Assembly (NCBI GenBank): GCA_023678885.1
Contig: CM042975.1
Coordinates: forward strand, 30,297,405-30,361,404
From: Pogostemon cablin
Taxonomy: Eukaryota; Streptophyta; Magnoliopsida; Lamiales; Lamiaceae
Direction of reading: 5' to 3'
DNA: 64,000 bases
This document shows, piece by piece, positions 36,381 to 46,879 of this stretch (its first letter is position 1; every line of letters begins with the position of its first letter). The notes below the pieces were generated by a model. That model was not told the origin of the DNA. It saw only the letters and a program-made list of their open reading frames with translations, and did not search any database. The position numbers and the translations under genes were made by a program.

Positions 36381-37712
36381 TTACTAAGAATCACTTTCTT
36401 CTTGTCTACAATATCTCTAACAAAGTTGAACTTCATGTCAATGTGTTTGGTCTTTCCATGATATTTGGGTCTTTTGTGTAAGCAATAACCATCTGATTAT
36501 CACAATTAATTGAAACAGCTCCCACTGGAATGTTTGAGAACTCCAAATGTTTCATGAATCTTCTCAACCAAATAGTCTCTTGAACTGCAGATGAAGTCTG
36601 TTTCTTGTTACACCATGAGATTGCTCCATCATTGAGCAAGAAACATAACCGAGAGTTGATTTACGTTTATCTAAATCACCACTCCAGTCAACGTCTGTAT
36701 ACCCATTCAGTGATAACAGAAAAAATAATCTGCAGTCAATCACAATGGCATATGGTACTCTGGTCATTTTATTCTTCTCATCTAGAGCCTTGGGACACAT
36801 TTGCTGACTCAATGATTCGTCTTTCACAATAGGAGTATCTATAGGTTTGCAGGTGTCCATCTTGAATCGTTCTAAAAGATTCTTGATGTAAGTCTCTTGA
36901 GACAAACCCAATAACTTCTTTGAACGATCCCTATGGATCTTCACATCAAGTATGTACTCTGCATTACCCATATCTTTCATTTCGAAATTCGAAGGCAACC
37001 ATCCTTTAATGGTTTCAAGATACTCTTTGCTATTTCAAGCTAGAAATATGTCATCCACATACAAGGATAGAATCACAAAATAACTATTGGATCGTTTAAT
37101 GTAAACACAGTAGTCTTATGAGATGACCGTAGTTTGAAATCTCAAATACCACTGTCTGGAGGATTGTTTGAGTCTATAGAACGACTTTTATAATCTACAA
37201 ATTTTATCCTCTCGACCTCAAAGAATAAATCCTACAGGCTGTTGCATGTAGATCTCTTCTTCTAATTCTCCATTGAGAAATGCGGTCTTAACATCCATTT
37301 GTTGTAATTCTAAATCCATACTAGCCACTATAGCCAACAGTAGACAAATCAAGGCAATCCTCACTATAAGTGAAAAGGTTTCTACGTACTCTATACCCTT
37401 GTTGAGTATAACCTTTTGCCACCAAGCGAGCTTTCTACCTCTCTATTGGGCCATCAACAGTTCTTTTGTTTTTTTGAGAATCCATTTATTCCCAATTTCC
37501 TTTTGTCCCTCTGGAAGATCTACAAGTCCCCAGACTTGATTTCACTTCATAGACTCCATCTCCCCTTGCATCAATTTCTTCTTTTTCAGACAAGTTAAAG
37601 CTTCTTTAACGTTTCTGGGCTCTTCCTCATCAGCAGGAAAAATATCTCAACTTTCTGGTGAAACCAAGAAGGCATGTCCTTCAATGTCATAATGCCTTTG
37701 GTGCATATATTT
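36381..37712 (-). pseudogene. pol: Fragment A copia RT/RNase H remnant
   Basis: Minus-strand frames 36639-36433 and 36998-36564 cover RNase H (WCNKKQTSSAVQE) and the RT C-terminus (SNFEMKDMG, KLLGLSQETYIK, VDWSGDLDKRKST). The RT catalytic YVDD is encoded at 37050-37061. Upstream RT sequence reaches about 37700 with many shifts. It has the same large RT-RNase H deletion as the array copies. Non-functional. Confidence 0.85.
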
Positions 37713-37975
37713 CCTAGAACTTTTCAAGATGAGATAACTTATGATGGTCTTCTGTAGACTAAATGCTCTCATTGAGAATCACCTGATTCTCAATCGGCAA
37801 ATATCTATCAAGATCCACACCATCAATGATCAAGATCCACATCCTAGAACTTTTCGAGATGAGATAACTTATGATGGTCTTCTGTAGACAAAATGCTCTC
37901 ATTGAGAATCACCTGATTCTCAATCGGCAAATATCTATCAAGATCCACACCATCAACTATCAAGATCCACATATC
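37713..37975 (-). repeat. Two tandem ~130-bp units of the integrase-RT spacer
   Basis: Units start at CCTAGAACTTTTC at 37713 and 37843. Each holds the 11-bp-arm hairpin. The array copies have a single unit. Confidence 0.85.
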
Positions 37976-37993
37976 CACATCATCAGCTTATTA

Positions 37994-38117
37994 ATGTGAG
38001 TACCAACCGGGTTCATACGTTCTTTCTTCCGCTGCAACTTAACCCTACGGAGAAAGGTAAGTTTTCTCCCTATGCATGAATAGGGTTAGTACGTTATTGA
38101 ACGTGAGTTTTCCAACA
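37994..38117 (+). repeat. Partial LTR of second subtype, 5' of E6
   Basis: The 3' terminal 124 bp of an LTR ending TTTTCCAACA, containing AACCCTACGGAGAAAGGTAAG. It matches the inverted LTR at 45463-45865 better than the array LTR. The splice donor AAAG|GTAAGT is conserved (GT at 38057-38058). Confidence 0.88.
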
Positions 38118-38118
38118 T

Positions 38119-38131
38119 TGGTATCAGAGCC
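38119..38131 (+). promoter_or_regulatory. E6 primer-binding site (initiator tRNA-Met)
   Basis: TGGTATCAGAGCC one base after the partial LTR. Confidence 0.92.
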
Positions 38132-38598
38132 AATGGTTGGTACTCCGTGTTTATGTTTTCTCTCTGGAATGTTTTAAGTTTTTCTGCCTTAAGTTTCAAT
38201 ACTATTACATGACATGATTTGGTATTTGGTGTCATATGATAAATGTATTATGTGACATTGATTGTGTCATAAATATGTTCTTAAGGCAGACTGCCTTGTT
38301 TCCAGTGGATATATGAATGTATGATGTGTAATTCACCATGAATGCTTTAAGATGTGAATTTTCGTCATTTTTCTGTACAAGCAAAAGCATGTTTTGATTA
38401 TACCACTGGATAGGGCTCGTCGAGAGGAGTCCGTCAGTATTTTTTGTGCAATTTTTGGCCTTCTAAAACTCAAGATATGATTTTTTGAAGTTTTTTTCGA
38501 AATTGGGGCTAAACTGCAAAAGTTCAGAAACTTCAGGGGTTGATTTTTGAAAATTCGATAAAGTTCAGGGACTTGATCGTAATTTCGAAAAACCTGAA

Positions 38599-38925
38599 GC
38601 CGGACCGGGTCAATCAGACGGATCCGGGTCAGACCCAGCAGAACCGGGTCGGTCCAGTGGGTCAACCCGTAGCCGGAATCACCGGAGAACACGGCCTCAA
38701 GCGGAGGCGCGTGACACCCACGTGCCGTTTCCGGCGAGGTGCGTGTGTTGCACGCGCCGGCAGCGCGTGTGTTTCACGCGCCAGAACTCAGACTGCGCAC
38801 AGCCGCGCGTGGTGGCGCGTGCGGGCGCGTGGCATCCAGTGACGGCGGCTACCGGCGCGTGGGAGCGCGTGCTGGCGCGTGGATGTGTTCTGTCGGCGCG
38901 TTGGGGCGCGTGCGGGCGCGTGCAA
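38599..38925 (+). repeat. E6 GC-rich leader block
   Basis: Same iterated motifs, with one G-to-T change in ACGGCCTCAAG compared with ACGGCCGCAAG in the others. Confidence 0.75.
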
Positions 38926-39340
38926 TCTTTTTCCAGCCACTGTTTGATGTTTCCGACGTGTTTTCGATGCGTTGAGTCCGATGGTGATGTTTTCGAGAAT
39001 GTTTGACGTCGTCTTTAGTGTGTATGTGTGTTTTTGCTTCATTTAATGACATATTTATTGAATACGAACCTACGGGGTGGCTATTTGGTTGCAATTTTTG
39101 AAGAATATGCACCTTTATATGTCATTTAATACTATATTCATGGTGTTTTGGTGATGTTTGAATTGTTCAAACTCCTGTAGCCTATGAAAGTGGGAGCCAA
39201 GTTGGACTGATTCACTTGTGAATATACCTATTGCATCTTGGAAAGTTGTTTCCATATGCATTAAATGGAGAGGAAATTCATGTGATATAGTTTGACTAAC
39301 ACTGGTATGTTTGTTTTTGGTTGCTCGTTTTCTCAGAGGC

Positions 39341-39889
39341 ATGTCAGGACCGGGAACAATTTCAGAGGAAGACATAAGCACTAAAAATGAAATCCTCCAT
39401 GAATTCTTGAATTATAAAATGAAGCCTACACACAACATAAGGGACCACGCAATTGATTTGATTGAACTCTACAACCGATTATTGCCTTTGATTTATAGCA
39501 ATGCAATTCCACGTGATAAGTATTTCGAAGTTTCCTGTCCTGAGACCTGGGCGAACACTTTGCCTCATTACCTACAAAAGGATTTTTGGGCTCAGTGGGA
39601 GACTTATGAAGTGAAGCCTAATGGTCGACAAATTATGGAAGATTTGGTTGATGTTTCTGTAGCAAGAGATAGGACACAGGCACTAAGATCGGCCTGCTTA
39701 AGGATGGGAAGGATTCGACGTTCTGATTCTTTAAGACTAAGTGGTCGAGAGAAGCGTCGGATAAAGAATCCTCATATAGATCCTTTGGGGCAAGCTATCT
39801 ATAGTGTGGGGACTAAGAAATTTGATTATGAGCATCGATGGAAATCTAGTAATGATAAATTAGGGAGATTAATCCGTAGATTTCCTTAA
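39341..39889 (+). CDS. Leader ORF of E6, 182 aa, function unknown
   Basis: ATG 39341 to TAA. One silent change (ATT to ATA near 39376) against the other copies; the protein is the same. Predicted leader intron 38057-39336, using the donor in the second-subtype LTR, so the donor-acceptor pairing survives the LTR swap. Confidence 0.6.
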   Translation: MSGPGTISEEDISTKNEILHEFLNYKMKPTHNIRDHAIDLIELYNRLLPLIYSNAIPRDKYFEVSCPETWANTLPHYLQKDFWAQWETYEVKPNGRQIMEDLVDVSVARDRTQALRSACLRMGRIRRSDSLRLSGREKRRIKNPHIDPLGQAIYSVGTKKFDYEHRWKSSNDKLGRLIRRFP

Positions 39890-40231
39890 TTTATTTCCAT
39901 TGTATTTCTAATTGGAAACTCAGGGAGTTCATTAGAATTTTTATGTTCATGACTTGTCAGACTTGGTGTTTTCGCTATTGTGGATGGTTGTTTAAAGTTA
40001 AATTTATGAGTGGCTGTTCAATGTTATTGTTAATTACTTGAACAATGTGTTTTATGTTTTGAAGCAAGAATCTAGTATTGTGACACTTGATGAGATTGAT
40101 GATTAGTAGTCTCCGAGCTATTTTTCGAGATCAAGTCTTGTGTTATTTATTGAGATGTCTGTGTTTGGCTTAACGTAAAACTTAATAAAACATAAATAAC
40201 ATACTGAATCACTATAATCTCTAACAAAGAA

Positions 40232-41107
40232 ATGAACATCGAAATCTATTGTCATTGAGTTGCACAAAGGTGAGAAACTCAATAGTGACAATTATGACAC
40301 AGACGTCATAAAATTTGGTACATACTGTATGAACAAGATGCATTGGATGCTATAAACCAAGTGATGGCTTATCCAGGCGTGGGTATTGGAAACCAAAGGA
40401 AGTGTGACCAAGGAGCATACCAGGCATGGAAAGGGAAAATTCCATTTTCACGAGGTATTCTTGTAAGCTCAGTAATCGATGCGATGATTCATGAATCCAA
40501 CTACACATGATATCTGGTTGTATCTACGTGAGAAGTATGGAGGTACATCGATTACAAGGCTTATGCAGTTGACTATTAAGTTCGACACTTATAAAAGGAA
40601 ACCTGATCATAACATTAGACAACATCTCAGGGAGATGTCTAATATGATAATCGAACTTAAGACTACCGGTCATATGCTCTCTAAGGATCAGTAAGTCCAA
40701 GCCTTAATACGCTCTTTACCTGATCATAAGGAACATCTTAAAGTCAACTTGACACATAATGAAAGTATTAAAACTTTCAATGATGTTACTAGTCATGTTG
40801 AGCTGGAAGATGAGAAGCTCTGAGCCTCAAAGCCTTATTCTGGGGCCTTCTATGCCAGTTCTACTTCTAAAGGAGCTTCATGCTTCAAAAGGAAAAGGAA
40901 TTGGAAGAAGAGAAAGAAGGACAGACGATCTGATGGTGATGGTGGTAAGCCTGACGATAATCCAACTACAAAATTGATGAACAGAAAAAGGAAAACAAGT
41001 GTGATAAAAAGAATAAGAAAGATAAAAGCATGATGCCATTTTACAATTAAAGTAAGTTTGGTCATTATGCTCGTGAATGCCCTGATCCCGGGAGGGAAAA
41101 GGTGGAT
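40232..41107 (+). pseudogene. gag: E6 copia gag remnant
   Basis: ATG 40232, UBN2-like piece 40491-40694, basic stretch and broken zinc knuckle near 41050-41099; lesions as in E3-E5. Confidence 0.85.
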
Positions 41108-41173
41108 TCATCTTATTCTATTTTGTGTGAAATTAATGTCTCAAGTACTGTCTTTCTGTCTGATTCTTATCCT

Positions 41174-43950
41174 TTGAGGATTATAGACTCGGGAGCAACG
41201 GACCATGTGACGAGAGACAGAGGAGCTTTTGTAGATTTTCGCCATGTTCCGAAGGGGACTAGGTAGAAATATGTAGGAAACAATGCATGAGTCGAAGTCA
41301 AAGGACTTTGGACTTGCAAATTGGTCCTTAACGATGGTCTGAACTTTATCCTACATGATGTTCTATATGCTCCGGAGATCACGCAAAATTTGATTTCTGT
41401 TTCAGTTATACGTAATTGGGTTATGATGTACTGTTCACTAAAACTGTGGTAATTAGCATTAATGATACTTGTCGTGCATCTGGACATATAACTGATGGCT
41501 TTAAAGTTTTTTATATTGTAAAGAATGATGTTTAGTAGTTATGATGATCATTCATATTCGCTAAACACTTGTTCTTCTAGCAATGCAAATGTGAATGATG
41601 TTTGGCATGCTAGATTAAGTCATGTTGAGCAAGATGGATGATAGACTTGTGAAAGGATTGTTGAATATTTCTTCTAAGGTCGAATTATCCAAATGCGAAC
41701 ATTATCTTGCTGGCAAAATGACTAGAAAATCTTTTGGTAAAGCCATTGTGTCTTAATCTCCATTAGTAGTAATCCATTCTGATATATGTGGTTCTATAAA
41801 TGTGAGAGCACGACATGGAGCTCACTATTTCATTACGTTCATTGATGATTATTCAGTCTATACGATATCTCACGTGTCTGAAGCATTGGATTGTTTTAGA
41901 CGATACTTGAGTGAAGTAGAAGACATGAATATCTATCTGAACAATTCAAGGAATTTTGTAATGAAAGGATATAATCCGACAATCAACTTTTCCTTATACA
42001 CCTCAACAAAATGGTGTTGCTAGAAAAGGAATAGGACTTTGTTGGAGATGGTAAGATCCATGATGGCACAAGCTATTATAACGAGATGCGTTATTTACGG
42101 GAGCTTATGTGCTTATCGCGTGCCTTCTAAGTCAGTTGCTTCGACTCCATATGAACTTTGGACGGGTAGAAAACCTGACTTGAGTAACCTTAGAGCTTGG
42201 GGATCAGCAGCTTTGTACATGATTCATCGAGTCAGTATGAAAAGTTGGGTCCTAAAGGCAAACATTCTAAGGGTTACGTGTTCATAGGAGATGAAAATGA
42301 GAGCTTAACTGAGACAGAATCGCGTAATGCTTATTTTACAGAATCGCGTAATGCTTATTTTCTGGAAACTGAATTTCCTAGTAGAAAGGGCATCAGGGAT
42401 GCCGGACCTGTTTTCGAGATGGTAGGAAATCAATACCTACAAGATCCAAGTGGGAGTAATAAGCTGATGATGTGGATCTTGATAGTTGATGGTGTCTTGA
42501 TAGATATTTGCCGATTGAGAATCAGGTGATTCTCAATGAGGGCATTTTGACTACAGAAGACCATCATAAGTTATCTCATCTCGAAAAGTTCTAGGAAACA
42601 TGTGCACAAAAGGCATTATGACATCGAAGGACAAACCTTCTTAGTTTCACCAGAAAATGGAGATGATTCTCCTGTTGACGAGGAAGAGCCTATGAACGTT
42701 ACAGAAGCTCTAACTTGTCCGGCAAAGGAGAAATGGATGAAAGAGGAGATGAAGTCTATGAAGTCAAATCAAGTCTGGGGACTTGTAGATCTTTCAAAGG
42801 GACGAAAGAAAATTGAGAATAAATGGATTTTCAAAATCTAAAGAAATGCTGATGACTCAATAGAGAGGTAGAAAGTTCGCTTGGTGATAAAAGGTTATAC
42901 ACTACAAGGGTATAGACTACGTAGAAACCACTTTCACCTGTAGTGAATTTGGCCTTGATTTGTCTACTGTTGGCTATAGTGGCTAGTATGGATTTAGAAT
43001 TACAGCAAATGGATGTTAAGACCATATTTCTCAGTAGAGAATTAGAAGAAGTAATCTACATGCAACAGCCTGTAGGATTTATTCTTCAAGGTCAAGAGGA
43101 TAAAGTTTTTAAATAGAAGAAGTTGTTCTATAGACTCAAACTATCCTTTAGACAGTGGTATTTGAGATTTCACACAATGATCATCTCATATAACTTTGTT
43201 ATGATAAATGAAGACCACTGTGTTTACTTTAAACGGTTCAATAATTGTTTTGTGATTCTATCCTTGTATGTAGATGACATACTTCTAGCTGGAAATAGCA
43301 AAAAGAGTATCTTGAAACCATAAAAGGATGGTTGTCTTCAAATTTTGAAATGAAAGATATGGGTGAAGTAGAGTACATACTTTGGTGTGTGGATCCATAA
43401 GGATTGTTCAAAGAAATTATTGGGTTTGTCTCAAGAGACTTACATTAAGAAATTTTTAGAACGGTTCAAGATGGACACCTGCAAACCTATAGATACTCCC
43501 ATTGCGGAAGGTGAATCATTGAGTCAACAAATGTGTCCCAAGACTCAAGATGAAAAGAATAAAATGGCCAGAGTACCATATGCCAATGTGATTGACTGCA
43601 GATTATTCTTTCTGTTATCACTGAATGGGTATACAGATGTTGACTGGAGTGGTGATTTAGATAAACGTAAATCAACTCTCGGTTATGTCTTCTTGCTCTA
43701 TGATGGAGCAATCTCATGGTGTAACAAGAAACAGACTTCATCTGCAGTTCAAGAGACTATTTGGTTGAGAAGATTCATGAAATATTTGGAGGTCTCAAAC
43801 ACTCCAGTGGGAGCTGTTTTAATTAATTGTAATAATCAGGTGGTTATTGCTTACACAAAAGATCCCAAATATCATGAAGAGACCAAACACATTGACATGA
43901 AGTTCAATTTTGTTAGAGATATTGTAGATAAGAAGAAAAGTGATTCTTAA
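41174..43950 (+). pseudogene. pol: E6 copia pol remnant
   Basis: Protease DSGAT at 41186-41200, integrase pieces 41802-42023 and 42039-42287, then a frame carrying an eight-residue repeat (TESRNAYF twice, near 42317-42362). RT pieces 42602-42841 and 43123-43323 (YVDD 43267-43278), RT/RNase H 43387-43950. Otherwise the same lesions as the array. Confidence 0.9.
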
Positions 43951-44962
43951 TTACATTTCTACTCGTTTGAGTCTATGAAGGATTTAAAACGATGTATTGA
44001 ATATGTACATGTATGTTAATGGAATAGTTAATGGCTTAACTATACATATATGTTTTATAAATTATATGTGATGGTTCACATATAATAGTATGTCGGCAAG
44101 TAATGATTGGCTCTCTCATACGAGCAATCGCCTCTGGCTCAGTGGGAGCGCAGAGATGAGATTACGATAATTAATGTAAACGGGATAGATTTCGCCACGA
44201 ATCTAATCCAACTTGTTGTAAAGCTAAATCGATGGAAATCCTATACCTTGGAGGGAGGATATCCGAGTTAAAGTGTATGGGACACACTTGAACTCTGATT
44301 TACACGATGTCTAAATTAGATGAAATAAGACATACGCTTTCTTGGAAGGAAGTTAAAGACATTGTGACATGTGTTTTAGGAAAACGACATGTGCTAAGTT
44401 GACCCTAACAGGATTGAGAAAATTATCTCTATTTTCTCAAAAGTATGAGTCCTTATCTATTGGTTACCCTTATGACTTTCTACTATGTTCTAAGTCTTCA
44501 CTTTGGTGTTGCTACTTTAGCATGCTACCAAAAGAGCTATGGTTAATAACGGCGATGCGGTACATGTCTAGGAAAGCAGCTATAGTGGGAGACTGTAGAT
44601 ACTTAGTGAGATGGGAAGAACGTCTTAATTTAACATATACTATTGTGATTCATTGACTAGTCAATCAAGCAGTGTCTTGATTATGAATACATAGTAATTT
44701 TGCAAAAGGGTTGAATATGCTCTGACAAATTCAGGGATTGAAAAGAGATATGTCAATTTATGTTAAATGTTCAAGAGTTCTGGGGTATAGCGAGCTTGTT
44801 GAGTTTCATTGATAAACTGGTTGAGTTGCTATATATCTCTAACAAGTGTATAGCGATTAAAACTCATATCTCGTGGGTCACACGATGTATTAATCTGTAC
44901 GAGAATATGATTTATGAAGAAATTGGGTCAGGCGACTTTTGACTTCATATGTGAGTGGGAGA
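43951..44962 (+). other. E6 3' noncoding region
   Basis: No recognised gene; 95-codon frame 44369-44656, polypurine tract at the end. Confidence 0.7.
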
Positions 44963-45462
44963 TGTAAATAATATATATTATTATTTATTAAATTCCACAT
45001 AAGAAGTGGATAAGGGAGACAGAAGGAGTTATGAAACCGTTACTCAACTCCTGTCTCCTTGGGATTTAATATACTGCGCGTCATGCAGTTGATGAAGGAG
45101 TGAGATACGCATTGCAGAGTGCAGAGGCTAAAACGTTTGTGTTCACGCTGAAGCGCATATACGTTTGCGTTACAGAACGCAGAACACAAGGCAGAAGCAG
45201 AACGCGTACAGAACGCGCAAGCATTTCTCTCTCTCGTATTCTCTCCCGAAATCACACACAAAATATCCAGTCATCATATTCCACAGTTAAAACACATTCG
45301 TGGAAATATATTCTCTCAACCCCGTGTTGGAGGATTGATCCAGAGATCACGGTTTAACAACGTGAGTATCAACCGGGTTCTTAAGATTCTTCCGCTGCAA
45401 CATACACGGTGAGAGGTAAGTGAGATTACTCTCTTTGTATGTTTATTCGTTTATTGAACGTA
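44963..45462 (+). repeat. E6 3' LTR, truncated at 3' end
   Basis: Array-type LTR from TGTAAATAAT to TTATTGAACGTA; the final 12 bp (AGATTTCCAACA) are missing. It continues directly into an inverted LTR of the second subtype. Confidence 0.9.
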
Positions 45463-45865
45463 CCTATTCATGCATAGGGAGAAAACTTACCTTTCTCCGT
45501 AGGGTTAAGTTGCAGCGGAAGAAAGAACGTACGACGAACCGATTGGTACTCACATGGTAAACTGTGATCTCTGGATCAATTCTTCAACACTGGGTTGAGA
45601 GAATGTATTTTCCACGAATGTGTATTAATATGGACGATGAATAATGAAGAAGAAAACAAAGAGAGAGCGTTTCCTCAGAACTGTTCTTCGTTTCACACAC
45701 ACTGAGACTCTCCTACCAGTTTCCTTTTATCCAAAACAATAAGAAGGAAACGGAGTGGAAACCGCAGGAGTTACGAGACTCCAACTCCCTTCATGCATGC
45801 AGAGTGCCACATATTTTCATATGTGGATAATAATATAAATAAATAATATTTAATTATTATTTACA
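45463..45865 (-). repeat. Second-subtype copia LTR, inverted, about 403 bp
   Basis: Reverse complement starts TGTAAATAATAATTAAAT after the polypurine tract, carries the donor AAAG|GTAAGT and stops at GCATGAATAGG, short of the family end TTTTCCAACA. Its middle part has no close match to the array LTR. Confidence 0.87.
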
Positions 45866-46879
45866 TCTCCCACTCACATATGAAACCAAAATTCTCCTGA
45901 TTCATTTTCTTCATGAATCATATTCTTGTCCAGATTAATACATCGTGTGACCCACGAGATATGAGTTTTAATCGCTATACACTTGTTAGAGATATATAGC
46001 AACTCAACCAGTTTATCAATGAAACTCAACAATCTCGCTATACCCCAGAACTCTTGAACATTTAACATAAGTTGACATATCTCTTTTTCAATCCCTGAAT
46101 TTGTCAGAGCATATTCAACCCTTTTGCAAAAATAACTATGTATTCATAATCAAGACCCTGCTTGATTGACTAGTCAATGAATCACAATAGTATATGCTAA
46201 ATTAAGACGTTCTTCCCATCTCACTAAGTATCTACAGTCTCCCACTATAGCTGCTTTCCTAGACATGTACCGCATCGCCGTTATTAACCATAGCTCTTTT
46301 GGTAGCATGCTAAAGTAGCAACACCAAAGTGAAGACTTAGAATATAGTAGAAAGTCATAAGGGTAACCAATAGATAAGGACTCATACTTTTGAGAAAATA
46401 GGGATAATTTTCTCAATCCTGTTGGGGTCAACTTAGCACATGTCGTTTTCCTAAAACACATGTCACAATGTCTTTAACTTCCTTCCAAGAAAGCGTATGT
46501 CGTATTTCATTTAATTTAGACATCGTGTAAATCAGAGTTCAAGTGTGTCCCATACACTTAACTCGGATATCCTCCCTCCAAGGTGTAGGATCTCCATCAA
46601 TTTAGCTTTACAACAAGTTGGATTAGATTCGTGGCGAAATCTATTCCGATTACATTAATCATAGTAATCTCATCTCTGTGCTCCCACTAAGCCAGAGGTG
46701 ATTGCTCGTATGAGAGAGCCAATCATAACTTGCCGACATACTATTATATATGAACCATCATATATAATTAATAAAGCATATATGTATAGTTAAGCCATTA
46801 ACTATTATATTAACATACACAAACATATTCAATACGTCGTTTTCAAATCCTTCGCAGACTCAAACGAGTAGAAATGTAA
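45866..46879 (-). other. Copy B 3' noncoding region
   Basis: Homologous to the 3' region of the array. The 95-codon ATG frame is open at 46461-46174 with three replacement differences. No domain recognised. Confidence 0.72.

Larger units (their letters stand above)
35171..37993 (-). mobile_element. Diverged copia fragment A (3' LTR piece, 3' region, RNase H, RT)
   Basis: Minus-strand element of the same family, clearly diverged from the array. From left to right it has a truncated LTR (35171-35371), inverted polypurine tract, 3' noncoding region, RNase H/RT remnant and a duplicated integrase-RT spacer. It stops at 37993, inside the spacer, where a plus-strand LTR fragment begins. It shares the RNase H deletion of the array copies. 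Confidence 0.88.
37994..45462 (+). mobile_element. Ty1-copia copy E6 with mismatched LTRs
   Basis: The internal region is almost identical to E4/E5. Its 5' LTR is only a 124-bp fragment of a different subtype (37994-38117), while its 3' LTR (44963-45462) is array-type and lacks its last ~50 bp-equivalent end from GAACGTA onward. Private variants include a 24-bp tandem duplication near 42313-42360. Confidence 0.9.

Noticed and set aside
37696..37990. CRISPR-like array
   Set aside because: Only two ~130-bp units with a hairpin, explained as tandem duplication of a retrotransposon spacer.
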